Source: Geodermatophilaceae bacterium NBWT11 (lineage in GTDB: Bacteria; Actinomycetota; Actinomycetes; Mycobacteriales; Geodermatophilaceae). From it: 64,000 nucleotides of DNA. This document shows, piece after piece, positions 22,953 through 31,409 of the stretch; within the stretch, counting starts at the first letter, position 1, and every line of letters starts with the position of its first letter. The stretch is taken from positions 2,170,001-2,234,000 of the forward strand of contig CP043652.1 in assembly GCA_014218215.1 (NCBI GenBank). Reading direction: 5' to 3'. A model generated the notes under the pieces. It saw nothing but the letters and a program-made list of their open reading frames with translations. It did no database searches and was not told where the DNA came from. The translations under genes and the position numbers were made by a program.

Positions 22953-24914
22953 CTACTGCTGGTGCTGGCGGCGCCGGGTGGCGGTCGTCAGGCCCAGGCC
23001 GAGGGCGAGGGCGAGGAGGGCGGCCAGCAGCGGGGTGGTGAGGTCGGCGCCGGTGTAGGCGAGGGTCTCGTCGGTGCTGGTGTTCTGGTCGTCGGTGCCG
23101 GCGTCGTAGGTGACGGCGGTGGCGACGGGAGTGCTGCCGGTGAGGACGACCGGGGTGAGGCCGCGGGGGGTCTCCGGGGTGGTGGCGTCCTCCGGGGTGG
23201 TCACCGGGGTCTCGGGGTCCGTCGGGTCCTCAGGGGTCCCCGGGGTCTCGGGGTCGGTGGGGGTGCCGGGGGTGGCGGGGCCGCAGTCGGCGGCGGCGTC
23301 GCCGAGCAGGCCGACGGCGATGCCGCAGACGTCGACGGGGACGGTGACGGGGACGTCGATGCCGGTGCCCGGCGTCGTGGTGCCGGGGGTGGTGGGGGTG
23401 GTGCCGCCGGTCGTGCCACCGGTGCAGCCGGCCGAGGCGTCGCCGATGACGCCGGCGGCGATGCCGCAGACGTCCACGGGGACGGTGATCGGCACCGTGA
23501 CGTCGTTGCCGGTCCCGGGCGTGGTGCCGGGGTCGGTGGGCGTGGTGCCCGGGGTCGGGGTCGTTCCGCCGGTGGTGGAGCCGCCGGTGCAGTCGCTGCT
23601 GGCGTCACCGATCACGCCGGCGGCGATGCCGCAGACGTTCACGGGGATGGTGACGGGGACGTCGACGTCGTTGCCGGAGCCGATGGTGTCGGTGCCGGGG
23701 GTGGTGGTGCCCGGCGTGGTGGGGGTGGTGCCGCCGGTGGTGGCTCCACCGGTGCAGTCGCTGCTGGCGTCACCGATCACGCCGGCGGCGATGCCGCAGA
23801 CGTTGACGGGGATGGTGACGGGGGCGTCGACGTCGTTGCCGGAGCCGACGGTGCCGGTGCCGGGGGTGGTGGTGCCCGGGGTGGTGGGGGTGGTGCCGCC
23901 GGTGGTGGAGCCGCCGGTGCAGTCGGCGGCGGCGTCACCGAGGAGGCCGACGCCGATGCCGCAGACGTTCACCGGGACGGAGATCGGGGCGTTCACGTCA
24001 TTGCCGGAGGCGACGCGGTCGGTGCCCGTCGTCGGGGTCGTGCCGGTCGTGGGCGTGGTGCCGCCGGTGGTCGCGCCACCGGTGCAGTCGGCCGCGGCGG
24101 AGCCGATGGCGATGCCGCAGACGTTCACCGGGATGGAGATGGGTGCGTCGACGTCGTTGCCGGTGGCGACGCTGCCGCTGTTGGTCGGGGTGGTCCCGGT
24201 GGTGGGTGTGGTCCCGCCGGTGCTCGCGCCGCCGGTGCAGTCGGCGGCGGCGTCACCGAGGAGGCCGACGCCGATGCCGCAGACGTTCACCGGGACGGAG
24301 ATCGGGGCGTTCACGTCGTTGCCCGAGGCGATCCCACCGGAGCCGGTGGTGCCGGTGGTCGGGGTGCTGGGCGCCGGGGTGGTGGAGGCGCCGCCGGTGG
24401 AGCCGGCAGCGCTGTCTCCGAGGACGCCGGCGGCGATGCCGCCGACGTTGACGGGGGCGGCGACGTCGACGTCCACGTCGTTGCCGGAGGCGATCCCCCC
24501 GGAGGAGGACGCGGGCGCCGGGGCAGGAGCAGGCGGAGGAGCGGTTGCGGCGCCGCCGGTGGAGTCGGCAGCAGCGTCGCCGAGTACGCCGGCGGCGATG
24601 CCGCCGACGTTGACGGGGGCGGCGACGTCGATGTTCACGGTGTTGCCCGAGAGCAGTCCACCGCTGGCTGCGGCGGGTGCAGGAGCAGGGGCCGGTGCCG
24701 GGGTGGTGGTGCCGCCGGTGGAGCTGGTGGTGGCGTCGCCGAGGAGGCCGGCGGTGATGCCGGTGACGTCGACGGGGGCGGCGATGTCGATGGTGATGGT
24801 GTTGCCGGTCAGGAGGCCGGTTCCGGTGTCGGCTGAGGCGATACCGCTGCCGGTGGCCAAGAGGCCTCCGGTGAGCAGTGCCGTCTGCAGACCGCGCTTG
24901 ACCCACAGGTTCAT
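22953..24914 (-). CDS. Ten-repeat chaplin-like surface protein with LAYTG sorting signal
   Basis: A 653-residue secreted protein. Residues 1-28 are a signal peptide ending SGIASA. Ten copies of a 30-residue chaplin-like unit follow (pattern GNDV-x-x-PISVPVNVCGI then GLLGDAAADC-TGG), spaced by Thr/Pro/Gly linkers such as TTGGTTPTTPGTTT. Repeats 4-10 carry the two cysteines of classical chaplins; repeats 1-3 have Thr/Gly and Ser instead; repeat 5 lacks three residues. A Pro/Glu/Thr-rich region leads to LAYTG (about 618-622), a hydrophobic helix and TRRRQHQQ, a class E sortase (LAxTG) signal. Streptomyces long chaplins have only two units. The protein probably forms an amphipathic, disulfide-linked wall coat. 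No sortase gene lies in the window. Confidence 0.85.
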   Translation of the reverse strand: MNLWVKRGLQTALLTGGLLATGSGIASADTGTGLLTGNTITIDIAAPVDVTGITAGLLGDATTSSTGGTTTPAPAPAPAPAAASGGLLSGNTVNIDVAAPVNVGGIAAGVLGDAAADSTGGAATAPPPAPAPAPASSSGGIASGNDVDVDVAAPVNVGGIAAGVLGDSAAGSTGGASTTPAPSTPTTGTTGSGGIASGNDVNAPISVPVNVCGIGVGLLGDAAADCTGGASTGGTTPTTGTTPTNSGSVATGNDVDAPISIPVNVCGIAIGSAAADCTGGATTGGTTPTTGTTPTTGTDRVASGNDVNAPISVPVNVCGIGVGLLGDAAADCTGGSTTGGTTPTTPGTTTPGTGTVGSGNDVDAPVTIPVNVCGIAAGVIGDASSDCTGGATTGGTTPTTPGTTTPGTDTIGSGNDVDVPVTIPVNVCGIAAGVIGDASSDCTGGSTTGGTTPTPGTTPTDPGTTPGTGNDVTVPITVPVDVCGIAAGVIGDASAGCTGGTTGGTTPTTPGTTTPGTGIDVPVTVPVDVCGIAVGLLGDAAADCGPATPGTPTDPETPGTPEDPTDPETPVTTPEDATTPETPRGLTPVVLTGSTPVATAVTYDAGTDDQNTSTDETLAYTGADLTTPLLAALLALALGLGLTTATRRRQHQQ

Positions 24915-25022
24915 CGCGAGAGTCCTTCTCAGAGGGGTGGTGCTGGGACTGATGGGTGCCGGCCCGCTCGGAGGGGGTCGGGTGTCGCCGTGCTCAGCGC
25001 GCAGAGGCTGAGGGCGCCCGGG

Positions 25023-25940
25023 TCAGTCGGGGGAGAAGGAGGGGTCGTACGCGGTGTTGCCCGCGGCGTCGCGGGCGGTGTCGGCGGTCGCGGTGAGGCC
25101 CGCGGCGTCGGCGGCCAGCACGGCGGCGGAGAGGTCCGCGGCCGTCTGGTCGTGCTGGGCGGGGCCACCGACGGAACCGGTGGAGGCACTCATCGGAGCC
25201 GCCGGGGAGACCGGGGCAGCCGGGGAGGAGGACGGTGCGGCGGGGGTGGCAGCGACGTCGACGACCGCGGTCACCGGCGCAGTGGAGGTCCCGATCGTCG
25301 GGACGCCGACGCTGCCTGCAGCCGCCTCGGGGGCGCTCGGGACGGTCCCCGCGGACGGCGCTGCGGTCGGCTGGAGGTCGTCCAGGACGGAGCCCAGCAC
25401 GGGGGCCAGCGACACCGCGACCGGCGCCAGCGGCTCGGTCACCGGGGCGACGGCGTCGACGACGGGGGTGAGCGTGCCGGTCACGGGCGTGAGGGCCTCG
25501 GTGACGGGCGACAGGGCCTCGGTGACCGGCGCCAGGCTCTCCACCAGCGGGTCCACCGCGGGAGCGACGGCCTGCGTGACCGGGGCCAGCACCGGCGCGA
25601 CGGCCTGCACGACGGGTGCCGTCACCTGGACGACCGGAGCCACCACGGGTGCAGCGACCTGCGCCACCGGTGCCACGACCTGCGCCACCGGCGCGACGAC
25701 CTGGGCGACGGGAGCAGCCACGGGCGCGGCGACCTGGGAGACGACCGGGGCGACCGGGGTGGTCACCGCCGTCACCACGTCGGCTACCGGGGCGGTCACG
25801 CTCGACAGCAGCGAGGGCTGCTCGGCCTGCGCCGACGCGGTCGCCTGACCGGCCAGCCACAAGCCGGCACCCAGGCCGGCCACGGTCAGCGCGCGCCCGG
25901 CGAACCGGGAGAGGCGGACCCCACGTCGGGACTCGGACAT
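25023..25940 (-). CDS. Secreted VAPV-repeat low-complexity protein
   Basis: A 305-residue protein with a twin-basic signal region (SESRRGVRLSRFAGRALTVA) and a cleavage-like ATASAQA. Residues about 50-185 are a near-continuous repeat of seven- to eleven-residue units such as APVAQVV, APVTEAL and TPVTGTL, with Val, Pro and Ala dominating; the rest is Ala/Pro/Ser-rich and ends AYDPSFSPD. No catalytic motif or sorting signal is seen. Prolines at regular spacing suggest an extended or beta-structured surface polymer. GGAGG lies nine bases before the ATG at 25940. It is encoded 108 bases upstream of, and in the same direction as, the chaplin-like gene, so the two may build one surface layer. Function unknown. 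Confidence 0.75.
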   Translation of the reverse strand: MSESRRGVRLSRFAGRALTVAGLGAGLWLAGQATASAQAEQPSLLSSVTAPVADVVTAVTTPVAPVVSQVAAPVAAPVAQVVAPVAQVVAPVAQVAAPVVAPVVQVTAPVVQAVAPVLAPVTQAVAPAVDPLVESLAPVTEALSPVTEALTPVTGTLTPVVDAVAPVTEPLAPVAVSLAPVLGSVLDDLQPTAAPSAGTVPSAPEAAAGSVGVPTIGTSTAPVTAVVDVAATPAAPSSSPAAPVSPAAPMSASTGSVGGPAQHDQTAADLSAAVLAADAAGLTATADTARDAAGNTAYDPSFSPD

Positions 25941-26082
25941 CGGGCACACCTCCACTCACGGTCATCGGACGACTACACCTAGTAGAACGAGACGATGCCG
26001 TCCGGGGCCCGGTGAAGCGCGTCGCCCGATGGGATGGAGATGCGGGAACGGACGGTGACGATCCGTGAGCCCCCCGTTCGGG

Positions 26083-27249
26083 TCAGGCCGGCGTCGGGTG
26101 TCGGCGGGTGAGCAGCGCCGCCAGCGCGGAGAGCACCAGCACCAGGACAGCCAGCGCAGCGGCGGCCACCGTCAGCGACGTCCGGGTGGCGATCTCCCCG
26201 ACCCCGACCACCGGCACGGTGATCCCCAGGTAGGCGACGACGAAGAAGCTCGACGTCACCGCGGCCCGCTCCTCGGCCGAGGCGAGTCCGCCGACCCGGG
26301 CCACCGCCGACTGGAACGAGAACCCCACGCCGGAGCCGCCGACCACCGCGGCGAGCAGGAACAGCGGCAGCGACCCGACCCCGAGGGCGGCCACCACCAG
26401 GGCCGTCCCGGTGGGCAGCAGCACGGCCCCGACGAGCGCCGCCCGGTCCAGGTCCCACCGCTGCACGAGCAGCTGGCACGCCACGGCCGCGGCGAACATG
26501 ACCGAGATGGACAACCCGACCAATTGCGGGCCGGGATCGCCGAGCTCCTGCCCGAGGAAGGACGACGTCAGCGCGGTGAACAGCCCCAGCACGGAGAACG
26601 CGGCGAAGCCGCCGACCGCCGCGGCCGCGAACCGGGCCCGGGTCGCGCGGGGCACGGCGAGCCGCTGCGGCCGGACGGCGCTGCGCAGCGACCCGGTCCG
26701 CGGCCGGGTCTCGGGCACCAGCCCGAGCGCGAGCACCGGCACCAGCAGGACCAGGAACACGAGGTAGGGGCCCACGGTCGGGCCGGGCAGGTGCTGGGCG
26801 ACCAGCCCGGACACCACCGGGCCCAGGCCCAGGCCGCCCATGTTGGCCACCGTGGCCAGGGTGGTCGCCGTCCGCCGGTCGTGGTGCAGCTCGGCGATCG
26901 CCGCCGTCGCCGTCCCGGTCGTCAGACCCACCGACAACCCCGACAGCACCCGGGCCAGCAGCAGGCCGGACAGGGTGGGGGCGACCAGGAACACCACCGT
27001 GCTGAGGACGGCGACCGACACCGCCAGGGCCAGCACCGGCCGTCGTCCGACCCGGTCCGACAGCCCGCCGCCCAGCAGGAGCGCGGTCAGGGTGCCCACC
27101 GCGTAGGCGGCGAAGACGAGGGTGACCTGCAGCTCGGAGAGGTCCAGCGCCTGCACGTAGAACGGGTAGAGCGGGGCGGGCACCGTGCCCCCGAGCATGA
27201 CGACGGTGAAGACCCACACGACCAGCCACACCGCACCACGTCCGCGCAC
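26083..27249 (-). CDS. Major facilitator superfamily transporter
   Basis: A 388-residue protein with twelve membrane helices. The cytoplasmic loop between helices 2 and 3 carries the MFS motif GGGLSDRVGRRPVLA, and helix 4 begins ARVLSGLSVGLTTGTA. The first helix contains the GTVPAPLYPFY pattern shared by drug-efflux-like MFS proteins of actinomycetes. Substrate unknown; export is more likely than uptake from the antiporter-like helix 5 (GGLGLGPVVSGLV). The GTG at 27249 (VRGRGAVW) is close to the divergent alcohol-dehydrogenase-like gene, whose start is 54 bases away, so the two probably share a promoter region. Confidence 0.87.
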   Translation of the reverse strand: MRGRGAVWLVVWVFTVVMLGGTVPAPLYPFYVQALDLSELQVTLVFAAYAVGTLTALLLGGGLSDRVGRRPVLALAVSVAVLSTVVFLVAPTLSGLLLARVLSGLSVGLTTGTATAAIAELHHDRRTATTLATVANMGGLGLGPVVSGLVAQHLPGPTVGPYLVFLVLLVPVLALGLVPETRPRTGSLRSAVRPQRLAVPRATRARFAAAAVGGFAAFSVLGLFTALTSSFLGQELGDPGPQLVGLSISVMFAAAVACQLLVQRWDLDRAALVGAVLLPTGTALVVAALGVGSLPLFLLAAVVGGSGVGFSFQSAVARVGGLASAEERAAVTSSFFVVAYLGITVPVVGVGEIATRTSLTVAAAALAVLVLVLSALAALLTRRHPTPA

Positions 27250-27303
27250 GGCGCGACGGTAGGACCGGGAAGCCCTGCGCGCCCGGTGTCGTTGGCCACC
27301 CAC

Positions 27304-28314
27304 GTGACGACGCCGACGACCACCACCGCCATCGCCGCCCTCCGACCCGGGGCCGTGGACGCACCCGACTCCTTCGCCACCGTGCAGCTGGACCTGGCCC
27401 CGCTGGGTGCGCACGACCTGCTGGTCGACGTCCGTGCTGTCTCGGTGAACCCGGTGGACGGGAAGGTGCGTGCCTCCTTCGACGCCGCCGAGGGCCCGAA
27501 GGTGCTCGGCTTCGACGCCTCCGGCGTGGTCACCGCGGTGGGCGAGGCCGTGACCCGGTTCGCGGTCGGCGACGAGGTCTACTACGCCGGCTCGATCGCC
27601 CGGCCGGGCACAAACGCCGAGCTCCACCTGGTCGACGAGCGGGTCGTCGGCCCCAAGCCCCGGTCGCTGGACCACGCCGAGGCCGCCGCGCTGCCGCTGA
27701 CCACGATCACCGCCTGGGAGACCCTGTTCGACCGGCTCGGCCTCACGGCCGACAGCACCGGCACGATCCTGGTGGTCGGCGGGGCCGGCGGCGTGGGTTC
27801 CATGATCGCCCAGCTCGCCCGGGCCCGGACGCAGCTGACCGTGGTCGCCACCGGCGCTCGCCCGGAGTCCGTGGAGTGGGCGACCTCGATGGGTGCCCAC
27901 CACGTCGTCGACCACCACGACCTGGTCGCCGCCGTCCGCGAGGTCGCCCCCGACGGCGTCGACCACGTCTTCAGCGCGTTCTCCGAGGGCAACGTCGAGG
28001 CCTACGCCGAGCTGCTCCGGGTGCACGGCGCGGTCGTGGCGATCGACGACCCGGTGGGCCTGGACCTGATGCCGCTGAAGTCCAAGGCGCAGACCTGGCA
28101 CTGGGAGTTCATGTTCGCCCGCCCGCTGCACCTGCCCGAGGACGCCTACCAGCACGACCTGCTCGTCGAGGTCTCCCGCCTGGTGGACGCCGGCCGGCTG
28201 CGGACGACGGCCACCACCCGCCTGCAGGGGATCACCGAGGACACCCTCCGCGAGGCGCACCGGCTGATCGAGGCCGGCTCCGTCGTCGGCAAGGTCGTCC
28301 TGACCCGCGACTGA
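27304..28314 (+). CDS. Zinc-type alcohol dehydrogenase-like quinone oxidoreductase
   Basis: A 336-residue medium-chain dehydrogenase/reductase. The N-terminal GroES-like half has VSVNPVDGKVR and LGFDASGVVTAVGE; the NADPH Rossmann motif is VVGGAGGVGSMIAQLAR at about residues 156-172. SVNPVDGKVR lacks the Cys and His zinc ligands, so it belongs to the zinc-free ZADH/quinone oxidoreductase branch despite the family name. The C-terminal HWEFMFARPL and ITEDTLREAHRLIEAGSVVGKVVL are typical. Probable NADPH-dependent reduction of quinones or enones. GTG 27304 was chosen as the first start after the divergent MFS gene. Confidence 0.87.
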   Translation: MTTPTTTTAIAALRPGAVDAPDSFATVQLDLAPLGAHDLLVDVRAVSVNPVDGKVRASFDAAEGPKVLGFDASGVVTAVGEAVTRFAVGDEVYYAGSIARPGTNAELHLVDERVVGPKPRSLDHAEAAALPLTTITAWETLFDRLGLTADSTGTILVVGGAGGVGSMIAQLARARTQLTVVATGARPESVEWATSMGAHHVVDHHDLVAAVREVAPDGVDHVFSAFSEGNVEAYAELLRVHGAVVAIDDPVGLDLMPLKSKAQTWHWEFMFARPLHLPEDAYQHDLLVEVSRLVDAGRLRTTATTRLQGITEDTLREAHRLIEAGSVVGKVVLTRD

Positions 28315-28411
28315 GGCCCGTCACCACGCTGGGTGGTCGTCGCCGTCCGGCGTTCACTCTTTCGTGGACGCGTGCACTCCGGAAGGCCTGACGCCCTTAC
28401 GTTCCGTGACC

Positions 28412-28996
28412 ATGAGCCAGCAGCAGCCCCCCGTCAGCACAGCCCTGCGGGTCGAGCGGATGCAGACCGTCCCGGTGGAGCTCGTCGCGGGTTTCTACGA
28501 GCTCTACCGGGAGGCGTTCGAGCCGCTGCGCACGCTGGCCGCGGCCCGGCACGTGCTCAGCCCAGCCGAGTTCGCCGAGGAGATGGCCGACGAGCGGATC
28601 GACAAGTACGTGGCCTTCGACGCCGACGGCAGCGCCCTGGGGTTGACCACGTTCACCGGCGACCTGACCGCCGTCCCGTGGATCGAGCCGGCCTACTTCG
28701 CCGCCCGGCACCCCGCGCACGCCGCCCGCGACGCCATCTACTACCTGGGGTTCACGCTGACCCACCCCAGCGCCCGCCGCAGCCTGGTCTTCCGCACCAC
28801 GCTGCAGCCGATCATCGACCGGGTCGTCGCCGACCGCGGGGTGGTCGCCTTCGACATCTGCGCCCACAACGACACGGTGCAGCACATGAGCGCCACCCTC
28901 GAGCGCTGGATGACCGGCGCCTGCGACGGCACGATGCGCGCCCCCGACGTCCAGACGTACTACGAGATGGAGGTCCACGGCCCAAAGGTCGCCTGA
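28412..28996 (+). CDS. Uncharacterised GNAT-like protein
   Basis: A 194-residue soluble protein. The section FYELYREAFEPLRTLAAARHVLS, then VAFDADGSALGLTTFTGDLTAVPWI, has the helix-strand order of a GNAT acyltransferase N-terminal half, and VVAFDICAHNDTVQHMSATLE near residue 150 could be the second half, but no clear acetyl-CoA P-loop (Q/R-x-x-G-x-G) is visible. I therefore give no activity. TACGTT lies eight bases before the ATG with no Shine-Dalgarno, suggesting a leaderless message. It is followed by the first of two nested palindromes (29003-29064). Confidence 0.7.
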   Translation: MSQQQPPVSTALRVERMQTVPVELVAGFYELYREAFEPLRTLAAARHVLSPAEFAEEMADERIDKYVAFDADGSALGLTTFTGDLTAVPWIEPAYFAARHPAHAARDAIYYLGFTLTHPSARRSLVFRTTLQPIIDRVVADRGVVAFDICAHNDTVQHMSATLERWMTGACDGTMRAPDVQTYYEMEVHGPKVA

Positions 28997-29002
28997 CCGG
29001 GG

Positions 29003-29064
29003 CCATCGGGGCGTGCCCAGTACGCGGTCCGGACGGCGACTGCGTACCACCCACGCCCTGATGG
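29003..29064. repeat. Nested palindrome, copy 1 (left of DUF559 gene)
   Basis: Outer stem CCATCGGGGCGTG (29003-29015) with CACGCCCTGATGG (29052-29064), 13 pairs including one G-U; inner stem GTACGCGGTC (29020-29029) with GACTGCGTAC (29038-29047). The core GGCGTGCCC-x2-TACGC-x-GTCC recurs at 30055-30116 on the other side of the DUF559 gene. It may also terminate the 28412-28996 gene. Confidence 0.7.
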
Positions 29065-29151
29065 GAAGGGCCGGTGTCCACAGGGCGAGGGCTCGTCCAC
29101 AGATCGCCTCCGGGCGGGGTCACCGGGTCCCGTCACCTCCATGGTCGAGCT

Positions 29152-30057
29152 GTGACGACGGACCTGACCGCCCTGCTCGGTGACGACGGGGTCTGCCGGT
29201 GGCAGGACCTGGCGGCCCGGACCCATCCCAGCAGCGTCACCCGATGGCTGGCCTCGGGCCGGCTGGTCCGGCCGCTGCCCGGCGTCGTCGCACTGCCCGA
29301 GGTAGCCGGGCGCTGGCGCAGCAGGGCCGGGGCCGCCGTGCTGTGGAGCGGGGGCCACCTCGCGGGCCGGAGCGCCCTGGCCGCCTGGGACGTCGTCGCG
29401 ACCCCCGGACCGTTGGTGCGCGTCGCCGTCCGGCGGTCACGGAACGTGCCCACCGTCCCGGACTGGTTGCGGGTGCACCGCATCGACCTGCCCCACGGAC
29501 CGACGCGGGACGACTTCCCGGTCCTCTCCCTGGCACGGTCGCTCGTCGACTGCTGGGGGCACGCGCACGCCCGGACCGGGTCACCCCGCGATGTCGAGAT
29601 CGCCCGCGGTGCCCTCATCGGCGCGGTCCGCCGACGGGTGACCGCGGTCCGCGAGGTCCGCCGAGAGCTGCGCAAGCACCCGAAGCTCCCCGGTCGGGCA
29701 GCGCTGGTGCACCTGCTCGACCTGGTCGAGGCCGGCTGCCAGAGCGAGTTCGAGATCTGGGGTCTGCGCCACCTGCTCGACGTCCCGGGCCTACCTGCGG
29801 TCACCCTCCAGCACCCGCTCGTGACCCGGATCGGCGAGATCCACCACGACGGCGCCTGGCCCGAGGTGCGGTTGGCGGTCGAGCTCGACGGAGCGCAGTT
29901 CCACCGCGCACCCGACCGCCGCGAGCAGGACCTCCGCCGCGATGCGGCCTCCCTGGCGAGGGGCTGGGCGGTGCTGCGGATCAGCTACCGGCGAGCCCAC
30001 GCCGAACCGGAGGTCTGCCGAGAGGAGATCGCCACCGCGTTCCACGCCCGCCGCTGA
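29152..30057 (+). CDS. AbiEi-like N-terminal / DUF559 (Vsr-like endonuclease fold) protein
   Basis: A 301-residue protein. The N-terminal 90 residues (WQDLAARTHPSSVTRWLASG, LVRPLPGVVALPE) form a winged-helix region resembling the AbiEi antitoxin domain; the C-terminal 100 residues match the DUF559 PD-(D/E)XK fold: acidic E in QSEFEIW, VAVELDGAQFHRAPDRREQD with the E-x-D core and His, and the final WAVLRISYRRA. DUF559 is related to the Vsr mismatch nuclease; activity is unproven. Such genes are often multicopy in actinomycete genomes. It starts with GTG at 29152 and its TGA lies at the edge of the right-hand nested palindrome; copy 1 lies 88 bases before the start, so the gene is bracketed. 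Confidence 0.83.
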   Translation: MTTDLTALLGDDGVCRWQDLAARTHPSSVTRWLASGRLVRPLPGVVALPEVAGRWRSRAGAAVLWSGGHLAGRSALAAWDVVATPGPLVRVAVRRSRNVPTVPDWLRVHRIDLPHGPTRDDFPVLSLARSLVDCWGHAHARTGSPRDVEIARGALIGAVRRRVTAVREVRRELRKHPKLPGRAALVHLLDLVEAGCQSEFEIWGLRHLLDVPGLPAVTLQHPLVTRIGEIHHDGAWPEVRLAVELDGAQFHRAPDRREQDLRRDAASLARGWAVLRISYRRAHAEPEVCREEIATAFHARR

Positions 30058-30116
30058 TCGTGGCGTGCCCCCTACGCAGTCCAGAGCTGGACTGCGCACC
30101 CAGCACGCCACGATCG
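30055..30116. repeat. Nested palindrome, copy 2 (right of DUF559 gene)
   Basis: Perfect 12-bp outer arms GATCGTGGCGTG (30056-30067) and CACGCCACGATC (30104-30115), plus an inner 9-bp stem CGCAGTCCA (30075-30083) with TGGACTGCG (30088-30096) and a GAGC loop. Same architecture and core as copy 1. It spans the DUF559 stop and precedes the stop of the convergent cfa gene, so it may double as a terminator. Confidence 0.75.
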
Positions 30117-30122
30117 AGCGGG

Positions 30123-31409
30123 TCAGCGGTGGAAGGGGTCCCGCGCCAGGCCCAGCTGGCTGACGCCGAGGTAGCCGCTGCGGAAGCCGGCCTCGCAGTA
30201 GGCGAGGTAGAACTCCCACATCCGGCGGAAGGTGCCGTCGAAGGAGCCCGACAGCTGCGGCCACTCGGCGATGAACCGGTCGCGCCACAGGTGCAGGGTG
30301 TGGCCGTAGTGCGGGCCCAGGTCGCGGCGCTCGACGATCGACAGCGACGTGTGCGCGGTCAGGTTGTCCTCGATGGAGCGGACCGAGGGGATGATCCCGC
30401 CGGGGAAGACGTACTTGTGGATCCAGGTGTAGCTGCGGCGGGTGGCCATCATCCGGTCGTGCGGCATGGTGATCGACTGCAGGCCGACCCGCCCGCCGGG
30501 CACGAGCAGGGTGTCCAGCGCGGAGAAGTAGGTGGCCCAGAACTTCTCGCCGACCGCCTCGATCATCTCCACCGAGACGACGGCGTCGTACTGGCCGGTC
30601 GCGTCCCGGTAGTCCTGGAGCTTGACGTCGACCAGGTGGGCGACGCCGGCCTCCTCCGCCCGGGCCCGGGCCAGTGCCTGCTGCTCGGAGGACAGGGTCA
30701 GCGTGGTCACCCGGGCACCGCGGTCGGCGGCGGCCCGGATCGCCAGTGCGCCCCAGCCGGAGCCGATCTCCAGCACGTGCATGCCCTCGCTGACCCGGGC
30801 CATGTTGAGCACGCCGTCGATCTTGCGGAGCTGCGCGGTCGCCAGGTCGTCACCGGGCTCGAACCAGGCAGAGCTGTAGGTCATCGTCTCGTCGAGGAAG
30901 GCCTCGAAGAGCTCGTTGGAGAGGTCGTAGTGCCGGCTGATGTTGTGCCGGCTGTTCTCCTTGGTGTTCTCCTCGCCCATCGGCTGGGTGCGCTCGACCA
31001 GGTGCCGCAGCCGCTGGAACGCGGGGTGCACCAGGGAGGACATCCGCGCGGCGAAGGGGGCCAGCAGGTCGGCGAGGTCGGTGTCGGGCCCCGTCGTCCA
31101 GTCGCCGGTCATGTAGGCCTCGCCGAAGCCGATCTTGGCGTCGGCGCCGAGCCGGTGGAACACGTTGGCCGGGCGGACCATCCGCATCACCGGGGCGTGC
31201 CGGTCGCCGGCCCCGAGCACCGTGCCGTCGGGGAAGACCACCCGCACCGGCAGGGTGCGCACGGCGTTGCGGAAGAGGCCCTCGGCGATCCGGGCGCGCA
31301 GCGCGTCGTGGGGCGGGGTGGCCAGACCGGGCCAGTGCGCCTCGTCCGGGCGCGGCACGGGGAACCGTGCGTCCTCGGTCCGGCTGGCGTTGTGGTGCAC
31401 CGTGGTCAT
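30123..31409 (-). CDS. cfa: Cyclopropane-fatty-acyl-phospholipid synthase-type methyltransferase
   Basis: A 428-residue SAM-dependent lipid methyltransferase. The C-terminal two thirds show the Cfa fold: NISRHYDLSNELFEAFLDETM-like opening (HYDLSNELF), MTYSSAWFEP, SAM motif VLEIGSGWGALAI, VSVEMIEAVGEKFW and FPGGIIPS. These enzymes add a methylene or methyl to unsaturated acyl chains in membrane phospholipids. Its ATG overlaps the stop of the DUF1365 gene (ATGA). FAD-oxidase, DUF1365 and Cfa in one operon recur in bacteria that modify fatty acids, sometimes to methylated or furan forms; which product is made here is not decided by sequence. Confidence 0.92.
   Translation of the reverse strand: MTTVHHNASRTEDARFPVPRPDEAHWPGLATPPHDALRARIAEGLFRNAVRTLPVRVVFPDGTVLGAGDRHAPVMRMVRPANVFHRLGADAKIGFGEAYMTGDWTTGPDTDLADLLAPFAARMSSLVHPAFQRLRHLVERTQPMGEENTKENSRHNISRHYDLSNELFEAFLDETMTYSSAWFEPGDDLATAQLRKIDGVLNMARVSEGMHVLEIGSGWGALAIRAAADRGARVTTLTLSSEQQALARARAEEAGVAHLVDVKLQDYRDATGQYDAVVSVEMIEAVGEKFWATYFSALDTLLVPGGRVGLQSITMPHDRMMATRRSYTWIHKYVFPGGIIPSVRSIEDNLTAHTSLSIVERRDLGPHYGHTLHLWRDRFIAEWPQLSGSFDGTFRRMWEFYLAYCEAGFRSGYLGVSQLGLARDPFHR

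Noticed and set aside
22962-25011. Very long open frames (over 620 codons) on the plus strand through the chaplin-like gene
   Set aside because: They are complements of the Gly/Thr/Pro repeats, have no recognisable domain, and the minus-strand product has a signal peptide, repeats and a sorting signal. High GC keeps the opposite strand free of stops.
27304-28314. Functional zinc alcohol dehydrogenase
   Set aside because: The Cys and His zinc ligands of true alcohol dehydrogenases are missing, so only the zinc-free quinone-oxidoreductase branch is supported.
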